From Pusillimonas sp. UBA3987 (lineage in GTDB: Bacteria; Pseudomonadota; Gammaproteobacteria; Burkholderiales; Burkholderiaceae_B): 20,457 bases of DNA. Positions within the stretch are counted from its first letter, which is position 1. Every line of letters starts with the position of its first letter. Below are positions 14,635 to 20,457 of the stretch, in pieces. The stretch spans positions 1-20,457 of the forward strand of contig DGCD01000019.1 of assembly GCA_002384935.1 (NCBI GenBank), written 5' to 3'. Both the position numbers and the translations under genes were made by a program. Below the pieces are notes generated by a model. That model was not told the DNA's origin and did not search any database. It was given only the letters and a program-made list of their open reading frames with translations.

Positions 14635-15353
14635 TGGCCGCGAGTGAGTCTGGTACTGAATACCGTGACGGCAATGGGTTCATTGCCGAAGTGATTCGCA
14701 CCGATCGGCGCAAAACGGCCGATATTCGTGTAGAAGATGGTGCCGTGTCGATTGTGGTGCCTAAACACGTGAGCACCGAGAAAATTGACCAGCTGCTGCT
14801 AAACAAGCGTTCGTGGATTAAAGAGAAAATTGCCCTGCACCGCGACATGCGGCCTGCCGGCAACAAGATGTTTGTATCGGGCGAAGCCTTCCCCTACCTG
14901 GGACGAAACTACCGCTTAAAAGTACTGCAAGGCAACTTCACCCCGGTGCGTTTGATACAAGGCCGCCTGGTTGTGCAAGTGCCCAAGGGCAACGAACAGC
15001 CCCACATGGTGCGCAATGCCCTAGTGCGTTGGTACAAGCGACAGGCCGAACAAAAGCTAGCTGAAAAAGTGACCCGCTACGCACCCATCGTAGGCGTTGT
15101 ACCTAATGGTGTGGTTATTAAAACGTTTAAATCACGCTGGGGTAGTTGCACCGCCAAGGGCAAACTGGAATTCAATTGGCAGATTGTTATGGCGCCCAAC
15201 CGTATGGTGGATTACGTGGTGGTGCATGAGCTGTGCCACTTAATCCGCCACGACCACTCGTCGTTGTTCTGGAAAGAGATGGCGCGAGTGATGCCGGAGT
15301 ATGGTGAATGCCGTGAGTGGTTGAAGGTAAATGGGGGCGGGCTGCGGGTTTGA
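14631..15353 (+). CDS. YgjP/M48-like zinc metallopeptidase, fourth gene of the hsd operon
   Basis: The protein has 240 residues. The C-terminal half matches the YgjP-type (DUF45, now M48-like) metallopeptidases. It has FKSRWGSCTAKGKLEFNWQIVMAPNRMVDYVVVHELCHLIRHDHSSLFWKEMARVMPEY, with H-E-L-C-H near residue 200 as the zinc site and a third ligand probably in the following HDHS segment. The N-terminal third is a beta-rich DNA- or protein-binding-like region. Such genes often sit directly after hsdR, and a role in turning over Hsd subunits or defence triggering has been suggested but is not established here. The start ATGATG overlaps the hsdR stop by 4 nt, so it is translated as part of the operon. 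An intact active site suggests it is functional. Confidence 0.85.
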   Translation: MMAASESGTEYRDGNGFIAEVIRTDRRKTADIRVEDGAVSIVVPKHVSTEKIDQLLLNKRSWIKEKIALHRDMRPAGNKMFVSGEAFPYLGRNYRLKVLQGNFTPVRLIQGRLVVQVPKGNEQPHMVRNALVRWYKRQAEQKLAEKVTRYAPIVGVVPNGVVIKTFKSRWGSCTAKGKLEFNWQIVMAPNRMVDYVVVHELCHLIRHDHSSLFWKEMARVMPEYGECREWLKVNGGGLRV

Positions 15354-15433
15354 TGATCAAGCAAGTAATTATTTGCTCAGTATCCGACAATATATGATCA
15401 ACTAACAGCAAAAAACCAAAAAGGGGGAAGACA

Positions 15434-15679
15434 ATGAACAAAACGCCAATACACGAGCCAAGCCTTTTCAAACTTATTATTCTTGTTGCCTGCATAGTGG
15501 TTGCAATGTTCTGTGCAACTGCCCTGGTGGCGCTTGTGTTCATGCCGAACCAGCTTATTACAAGCATGCCGTTTGAAGATATAACATTTCTTCTGCCGCT
15601 GGCCTTATCCGCCATATGTAGCGCAAGCGTCTTGGGGTGGTATGTTCAATCACATAGGTCAAGATCTAAAAGTAATTAG
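15434..15679 (+). CDS. Small two-helix membrane protein, unknown
   Basis: The 81-residue product has two hydrophobic helices: roughly residues 12-36 (KLIILVACIVVAMFCATALVALVFM) and 49-67 (LLPLALSAICSASVLGWYV). A short basic tail (SHRSRSKSN) is likely on the cytoplasmic side. There is a strong ribosome site, GGGGGA, 6 nt before the ATG. The gene begins 80 nt after the metallopeptidase stop, so it could be an extra member of the hsd operon or an independent unit. I do not recognise a family. Small two-helix proteins in defence islands are sometimes pore-forming effectors, but nothing here shows that. A large hairpin lies 16 nt downstream. Confidence 0.6.
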   Translation: MNKTPIHEPSLFKLIILVACIVVAMFCATALVALVFMPNQLITSMPFEDITFLLPLALSAICSASVLGWYVQSHRSRSKSN

Positions 15680-15694
15680 ACACACTGACTAACG

Positions 15695-15744
15695 GCTTTG
15701 GGTCGATAGCTGTCACTGCTTCACGCCCGCTTTCGACCCAAAGC
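15695..15744 (+). repeat. Long hairpin element, copy A
   Basis: GCTTTGGGTCGA (15695-15706) pairs perfectly with TCGACCCAAAGC (15733-15744). Inside it a T-T mismatch and an AGC/GCT extension leave an 18-nt loop (15711-15728). A related hairpin with the same 18-nt loop occurs at 18985-19027 in the same orientation. No T-run follows, so it is not a standard terminator. Confidence 0.75.
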
Positions 15745-15911
15745 GGAAGTTCGGTGGAAGAAGGCTTATGACTACTTTGCAGCGAAAGTCGTCCTTCGAC
15801 TCGACACGTGAGAATGCACGCAACCTGGCGCTCTCCGAGCATTCAACGTTGCTAAAGGTTGCCGTCTAGGCTGTGATGCGAGGTCGTGGATGCCGATCGC
15901 GCGTGAACGCG

Positions 15912-17540
15912 CTACGCATTTTTCTTTACCTTTTTCGGGGGGATTGTGACGGTCTTAGCGTATACGTCGTTCACGGCGATCTTTAGAAGTTCGACCTTGT
16001 ATCCGAAGCCCCGAAGCACCTTGCGCGTATTGACAAGATTGACCTTGGAGAAAAAAGGTAGATGCAGGTCAGCGCCCGGCGCATCGCTGATGACGGCATA
16101 GGTGATTGTGAAGGATTCATGCTCCGGCTTCGGCTCGATCTTCAAAAGTTCGCGATGGGTCGGCGCAAGCTTTGCTCGGACTTTCTCACGAAATATAGGG
16201 TCGATTTGAATGAGTTGACCGGATACGAAACCTTGAGCGAAGAGATGGCTCAAGACGCTGGACTTGCCATACATCTTGACGTGGATCAGTTCGCGGTTGG
16301 ATGAGAAAAGATCGCAGATCTCGACCTGTCCATGGCCACCGCCGTGCATGACTTTCTTCTTGTCGTCGAGCAGGTCGTACATCGCCGGTTCGAGCGCGGC
16401 TACCTGCGCGTTATACGCCCCCTCTCCGCCACCCTGGTACTCAGGTAGCTTGATATTCGACAGCGGGATCGCCGCATAGTCTTGGTTCGTCCGTTCCACG
16501 AAATCCTTGGCGATACTGAACCACTTGCCGTCGTTCAGGACATATGTGACACCGTCGAGTTCGATCTCCGCATAGAGGCATTTGAACACTGGCCACGACT
16601 TGAAAACCTTCTTATGGTCCGCGTCGGCGCAGTGAACGCGGCGCGCACGCAGCACCTCAAGAGTGATCGGTCCATCGACAGTGCTGCGAAACCCCTCCAT
16701 ATTGATGTCAGGGTGAAGAATGCCGCCGCCGTAGGGTGAATACATGAACCCCTTAACCATCGCCCATTCGATGATTTCCGGAATCGACAGCCAGATGCCG
16801 TCGAATTGGTCTGCGGCCATTTTTGCTTCGAGGGCGTTCTCGAGGATACTTATGACCGCTGCACTCTTGGTAGTCGAGATGTTGTTGACCCATTGATAGT
16901 CATCTGCGTTTAGTTCGGCTTCGAAAAGTTTCCGATACTGATCGAGCAAAAACGGGAGGTCGGAAAGATCCAACTTGACCGACACAGCCAGCGCGTCGCT
17001 GCCTGCCATGCGGTTGCCGAGGATCGGATTCCTGGGTGCGCCGACGATAGCCTTCAGCATGTCCTGCTCAACACTCAGGCCGAACTGATCCGGCGTCGTC
17101 TCCCGGCCGGACTGAATGCGCATGTGGCTCTCAATGGCATTCAGCGATTGCACATCGACGCAGCGGAACGTTTTGGGGTCAACGGCATTGAGAGCGCAGA
17201 GAAGCCCGAAGCGCTCTTCGATCACATCATCTCTCAGCAGGAAGCGTCCGCCCTGACCGAAGGCGAGGACAAAACAGCGTTCGTTGATGTTGACGAAAAA
17301 GGCGGCAGCGACGCCCTCGACGGCCAGATCCTTCGGGTTGACGAACTCCTTAAACAAGGCAGACCATTTTGGCGGTGACGGAGGATTCTTCCTGACAAAA
17401 AGCTGTCCGGCCCCGTGGCCCACGATGGCGACCTCAACGGGCGCTTCACAGGCCTCGATCTTTATAACTTGGGGATTGGTCGTAAATTTCTGTTTGATGA
17501 GAAAAATGCTGAGATGGTTTACTTTCTTTTCTTGTGGCAT
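15912..17540 (-). CDS. TIGR04141-like (DUF6119) sporadically distributed protein
   Basis: This 542-residue protein starts MPQEKKVNHLSIFLIKQKFTTNPQVIKIEA. It resembles the TIGR04141/DUF6119 family, which is found patchily across bacteria and often next to restriction or other defence genes; no activity is established. Features include the early GGRFLLRDDVIEERFGLLCALNAVDP, which is characteristic, and LYAEIELDGVTYVLNDGKWFSIAKDFVERTNQDY. Other blocks are EICDLFSSNRELIHVKMYGKSSVLSHLFAQGFVSGQL and a basic tail (TIPPKKVKKNA). The EICDL...HVK segment has D and K spacing like a nuclease-type core, a speculation. The ATG at 17538-17540 has AGGAG 8 nt upstream; a GTG precedes it. It faces the hsd genes. 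Confidence 0.8.
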   Translation of the reverse strand: MPQEKKVNHLSIFLIKQKFTTNPQVIKIEACEAPVEVAIVGHGAGQLFVRKNPPSPPKWSALFKEFVNPKDLAVEGVAAAFFVNINERCFVLAFGQGGRFLLRDDVIEERFGLLCALNAVDPKTFRCVDVQSLNAIESHMRIQSGRETTPDQFGLSVEQDMLKAIVGAPRNPILGNRMAGSDALAVSVKLDLSDLPFLLDQYRKLFEAELNADDYQWVNNISTTKSAAVISILENALEAKMAADQFDGIWLSIPEIIEWAMVKGFMYSPYGGGILHPDINMEGFRSTVDGPITLEVLRARRVHCADADHKKVFKSWPVFKCLYAEIELDGVTYVLNDGKWFSIAKDFVERTNQDYAAIPLSNIKLPEYQGGGEGAYNAQVAALEPAMYDLLDDKKKVMHGGGHGQVEICDLFSSNRELIHVKMYGKSSVLSHLFAQGFVSGQLIQIDPIFREKVRAKLAPTHRELLKIEPKPEHESFTITYAVISDAPGADLHLPFFSKVNLVNTRKVLRGFGYKVELLKIAVNDVYAKTVTIPPKKVKKNA

Positions 17541-17894
17541 CACTGGTTCTCCTCCAGAAAATTACTTATGTGGCAAATTGGCCTTCAAGTCAACCACCAC
17601 TCTCTTAAAAGTTGAGAAAATCGACAACTACCGTGCAGCACTGTTTCCTTCAAAACCTGATGACCACACGTTGCTTCATTTCTCAGATATATGGCTGCTG
17701 CGACGACCCTCACTTCTTTCTGGCGACATAACAACGGCTACTGATCGAATCACCCGACAGAGACGCAACTTCGATCCGGTTTCTGTCGCAGCGAAAATCG
17801 GTCTTGAACCGCGACTGCAACCAGCCTGAAGCAGCCGCTTGCGATGATGCCAGCCAGGACTGCTCTTGACCAAAAGCAGTCCTTAGAAAATTTG
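17541..17894. other. Gene-free spacer with a hairpin
   Basis: No frame here looks real; a plus-strand frame reaching 17829 is the reverse of the 5' part of the neighbouring gene and has no family features. The right end holds the hairpin listed at 17856-17883, next to the stop of the zinc-ribbon gene. The left end must contain the promoter of the TIGR04141-like gene on the minus strand. Confidence 0.5.
17856..17883. terminator. Hairpin, possible terminator of the 17895-18935 gene
   Basis: AGGACTGCT (17856-17864) pairs perfectly with AGCAGTCCT (17875-17883), with a 10-nt loop. On the minus strand it lies 11 nt after the stop of the zinc-ribbon gene. A clear T-run is lacking on that strand, so termination is likely weak or Rho-assisted. 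Confidence 0.45.
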
Positions 17895-18935
17895 CTATTT
17901 ACCGAACGTCCATGAGAATGGGAAATATTGTTTGCGACGGCATGAATTGCAATGAAAAGAATCAGCTAGAAGAAGCTGAGCGGCATTTCGTGGCGTAACT
18001 TTCAAGCCTGCACTACAGGCTGGACACTTTACTCTTGGGCCTAAAGTTTCCTTCATAACTTCAACAACTACCTCGGATAAAGGGGAGCCAAGGAGCAATC
18101 TATATCCATTGATCGCACGGAACAATAGCGCCGATTTAGTACCCTCTTGAATTGGACTTATACGTTCGTGCAGTACCATGACTACCAGCGTCAGATAGAG
18201 CAACACAGGTGGCAAAGACGCATACAGTGTCCTGTAGGTATCGGGGTCGGCAGGTCCCAGGAATATGAAGTTGAAGTTCTCTGGCAATGTCTTGAGCTCA
18301 ACTTTTTCGGCAGTAACAAGATGGACAGCATGTTGAAATAGTCCATATAGGCCTCCTGAGTTAGCTTCGAAAAGTGTTGCATGCAAATCCTCAGCATCAA
18401 GAGCTTCAGAGAGTCCTGCTAACTCAACTGCAGTTTTAAGAAGTTCTTTTCTTTTATTACCAATGACCTTATGCGTAATCTTGTTCGGATCTCCGGAAGT
18501 AAACGCTGCATAAAATCCATCTTCATCGGCCAGCATCCATGTGAAATACACTAGGTTATCGAGCAATGGCTTACGGAAAAGATTAAAACCAGGAACGATT
18601 TTCCCCTTTTCAAAGCATCGAAGTCCTTCGTAGATGTGATGACCACAGTCTGAAACCATGGCCAACATGATTGTGTTTATCACTGCTCGGCGAGCTTCAG
18701 CATGTCGCCCAATTGACCTCAATGCGTTGATTGCATCACTTGACTTCACTAGTGTTTCAAAATTTCTTCTCTCTCGTTTATCAGCAAATAGCAATTTAAT
18801 TTTGTGTGCTTCCGCTTTTTCGAACTCCACTAGGATGCGCACCATCTCATCGTGCAAAAAGAAGCAATATTCGTGTGCAAAGCGCACATCTGATGGCAAC
18901 CACTTCAACCGACTTGATGGGATCAACATGCGCAT
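17895..18935 (-). CDS. Unknown protein with C-terminal zinc ribbon
   Basis: This 346-residue protein has no family that I recognise. It is mostly helical. A central block (IYEGLRCFEKGKIVPGFNLFRKPLLDNLVYFTWMLADEDGF) recalls helical domains of uncharacterised defence-island proteins. A hydrophobic segment (PPVLLYLTLVVMVLHE) lies near residue 245. The last 43 residues form a zinc-ribbon-like module, CPACSAGL...FHCNSCRRKQYFPF, with two C-x2-C pairs about 22 residues apart (roughly C304, C307, C329, C332). The start ATG at 18933-18935 is preceded by GAGGA at 5 nt; a TTG would add four residues. The gene is AT-richer than hsdR, indicating a different origin. It lies between two related hairpin elements together with the TIGR04141-like gene. 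A function cannot be assigned. Confidence 0.8.
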   Translation of the reverse strand: MRMLIPSSRLKWLPSDVRFAHEYCFFLHDEMVRILVEFEKAEAHKIKLLFADKRERRNFETLVKSSDAINALRSIGRHAEARRAVINTIMLAMVSDCGHHIYEGLRCFEKGKIVPGFNLFRKPLLDNLVYFTWMLADEDGFYAAFTSGDPNKITHKVIGNKRKELLKTAVELAGLSEALDAEDLHATLFEANSGGLYGLFQHAVHLVTAEKVELKTLPENFNFIFLGPADPDTYRTLYASLPPVLLYLTLVVMVLHERISPIQEGTKSALLFRAINGYRLLLGSPLSEVVVEVMKETLGPRVKCPACSAGLKVTPRNAAQLLLADSFHCNSCRRKQYFPFSWTFGK

Positions 18936-19235
18936 TACAGTCCTCAATTGGGTTTAGATATTTTGTTTAACTGTATGCCCGCTCTAGGTAGATAGCTGCC
19001 GTTGCCAACCGTCCGCTATCTACTCTAACCAGTCATTGACCGTTCTAAGCATGTTAAGGCTGCCAATAGCCGTCCCCCAACCTAGATTTTCGTGGGTTCT
19101 CACTATCTGTTAATTTTTTTCTGGTCGTCATTACAGGACCGCTACGACATTGCAGCCACGTTCATTACGGTAAACGATGTTTTTTAGATCAAGGCGCTCA
19201 TAAAGGTTTCATAGAATAGCGTTTTACAGTGACAA
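18936..19235. other. Gene-free spacer carrying hairpin copy B
   Basis: No coding frame is credible here. The left third holds hairpin copy B (18985-19027), and GGCT-N6-AGCC lies further right (about 19053). The promoter of the 17895-18935 gene must be in the left part, and the 3' end of the HEPN/zinc-ribbon transcript in the right part. A T-run at about 19122-19129 is present without an adjoining strong stem. Confidence 0.5.
18985..19027 (+). repeat. Long hairpin element, copy B
   Basis: GTAGATAGC (18988-18996) pairs perfectly with GCTATCTAC (19015-19023) around an 18-nt loop. TAG (18985-18987) pairs with CTA (19025-19027) after one bulged T. Compared with copy A it keeps the GATAGCTG start, the loop length and the CCGCT end, while stem bases change in a paired fashion. 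Confidence 0.7.
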
Positions 19236-20270
19236 CTAATCATCGCGCATCATCTTTTCGTACACGTGATTATGGTATCCACAAAGTCCGCCATTAAACT
19301 GGTCTTCCTGTCGCAGCGCCTCTTCGCAGACGGTGCATTCCGGGTAATCAAGCTCCGCTCTACACCATAAACAGTGTTGCTCGCCGATGACGAACGTATC
19401 GCGCTGGCACTCGTAGCAAGTCTCAACACTAGGTTCCCCGCCATCGCGAAGATCGTAGTCATAGACATCGTCGAGATTATTAATCATCAATGGTCCGATG
19501 AGATCAGAATGACCACAGGCGACACAGAGGTACCTGAACTTTTCATCGTACCCTTCAACATTCATACCTTCTTCTATATCTTCAGCATGAGGGCGTAGCA
19601 GTGACGAACCGCACTCCTCACATTGGCATTCCTCAAGCCACGGCTGCATTAGTTCTGGTATGCCAGCGTCATCCCAAGCAGCGACGCACTCGGCTCTGGT
19701 ATCCATAAGGAATGTGTGATGCTCAAGCATGATCGGCCATGCCGCGCCCAAAAGCTCCGCAGGCTGTTCATTCATCTGCGTCTGAATAAAATCACGCAAT
19801 ATCGGAAAAAGCTCCGCAACAAAATCGGCAACCTCGCCAAGCGTATTCGCTGGATGCAAGTGTTCCAGATGATTGCGGCACTCTTGCAGCTTTTCGATCG
19901 TGGTCCAATCCATATCAATGCCGAAACCGTCAAAGCGCTTTTTTATCGTGGCCACATCGATAGTCGTACGCTTGAACTTCCCAACGGGCTGCCATGCAAC
20001 TCCTCCACTGCCATCAGCTTGGGGCAAAATTTCAGGTGGGTTAAAAATAAGGGTAGCAGCATCATCTGGATCATCGACTGAAGTAACGATCTTGTATTTA
20101 AATAGGAGTAAAACTCCCGCAAATAAATTGCGTATGGCTGATAGAGCGCGAGCAGGATCGCCGTTTTGTTCTAGCGGACGACGGCTACGCTGAAAATCCT
20201 CAATCCCAAGGCGAATTGACGTTAGCGCGTTTTCCTTTAATTTATCGGCATCCAATGCTGGTATCGCCAT
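19236..20270 (-). CDS. HEPN-motif protein fused to three zinc-ribbon-like clusters
   Basis: The 344-residue protein has a helical N-terminal half, with ALSAIRNLFAGVLLLFKYKI and then KLQECRNHLEHLHP. R132-N-H-L-E-H137 fits the R-x4-6-H signature of HEPN RNases. The C-terminal 130 residues contain paired cysteines. C217/C220 with C249/C252, and C285/C288 with C300/C303, form likely zinc ribbons, and C312/C315 with C330/H333 forms a third. A central acidic stretch (DNLDDVYDYDL) lies between them. Zinc ribbons would serve nucleic-acid or protein binding and could direct the RNase to a target. The ATG at 20268-20270 has GAGGG about 10 nt upstream. No partner antitoxin is adjacent in the window. The domain order is visible; activity is inferred. 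Confidence 0.75.
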   Translation of the reverse strand: MAIPALDADKLKENALTSIRLGIEDFQRSRRPLEQNGDPARALSAIRNLFAGVLLLFKYKIVTSVDDPDDAATLIFNPPEILPQADGSGGVAWQPVGKFKRTTIDVATIKKRFDGFGIDMDWTTIEKLQECRNHLEHLHPANTLGEVADFVAELFPILRDFIQTQMNEQPAELLGAAWPIMLEHHTFLMDTRAECVAAWDDAGIPELMQPWLEECQCEECGSSLLRPHAEDIEEGMNVEGYDEKFRYLCVACGHSDLIGPLMINNLDDVYDYDLRDGGEPSVETCYECQRDTFVIGEQHCLWCRAELDYPECTVCEEALRQEDQFNGGLCGYHNHVYEKMMRDD

Positions 20271-20457
20271 TTCACATATTCCCTCAGTGTTAAGCCCACA
20301 CAGTGCTCACGCCTGCTTTAAATCAAATATCGGATTTTTAATGACCGCTATTGGCCGATAACAAAAATTCAATCCATACTCCCCATCCCACCAAACCAAA
20401 ACTTATAACAATCCGCCCCCATGCGCAACCCCAAGTCGTTGTGGGGGTGCCGGACGG

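Noticed and set aside
15686..15760. Hairpin copy A as an integron attC site
   Set aside because: The flanks GACTAAC and GTTCGGT each differ from the attC R'' and R' consensus, and copy B has no proper R' box. The cassette idea is kept only as one option in the hairpin finding.
15899..15930. GCGCG-TGAA-CGCGC hairpin followed by a T-run
   Set aside because: It points in the plus direction, where the nearest gene ended over 200 nt upstream, and it overlaps the stop codon of the minus-strand gene. A terminator role is not supported.
17284..17829. 181-codon plus-strand frame
   Set aside because: It is mostly antisense to the start of the TIGR04141-like gene and has no domain, so I treat it as a shadow.
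1..20457. CRISPR arrays, rRNA or tRNA genes
   Set aside because: I saw no regularly spaced direct repeats and no complete cloverleaf or rRNA-like stretch on either strand.

Overview
The window looks like an accessory (genomic-island or defence-island) segment of a proteobacterial chromosome. Protein styles (YaiI, HipA, VapBC, a 1,037-residue HsdR) and a moderate GC content fit a beta- or gammaproteobacterium, with Betaproteobacteria (Alcaligenaceae-like) my weak preference. No rRNA, tRNA or CRISPR array was seen. Clearly AT-richer patches (about 6955-8165, the middle of hsdS, 17895-19235) beside GC-richer genes suggest assembly by several transfers.

Left part (1-3287): the right end of an IS3-family element enters from the left edge and stops at about 347, where its terminal TGA supplies the stop codon of a truncated gene resembling the N-terminus of an AAA-type ATPase (345-716, minus). 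Divergent from it lies a small protein that reads like the C-terminal half of FtsZ without any GTPase domain. Next come a nuclease-like orphan with a nearly leaderless promoter, a Nudix gene that has lost half of its catalytic box in frame, and yaiI.

Middle-left (3350-6871): two toxin-antitoxin loci, vapBC and hipBA, sit on either side of a minus-strand pair encoding a DUF6152-like exported protein and a four-helix membrane protein. The hipBA promoter region carries two dyads of identical geometry (TTTACA-N10-TGTAAA), which are good HipB operator candidates.

Centre (6955-15679): a minus-strand pair encoding a HEPN-motif protein and a PD-(D/E)XK-like protein is followed by a tightly coupled type I restriction-modification operon, hsdM-hsdS-hsdR, with a YgjP-like zinc metallopeptidase gene as the fourth cistron (start/stop overlaps of 8 and 4 nt). 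hsdS has an uninterrupted run of eight G residues in its first target-recognition domain, a possible phase-variation switch. A small two-helix membrane protein follows.

Right part (15680-20457): a TIGR04141-like gene (15912-17540, minus) and a zinc-ribbon protein of unknown function (17895-18935, minus) lie between two related, direct-oriented hairpins whose stems differ by compensatory changes. Beyond them is a second HEPN-motif protein fused to three zinc-ribbon-like cysteine clusters. The genes from 6955 to 20270 plausibly act as a cluster of anti-phage or anti-plasmid functions: DNA modification and cleavage by Hsd, RNA cleavage by HEPN proteins, and uncharacterised partners. Only the Hsd and toxin-antitoxin assignments are firm.
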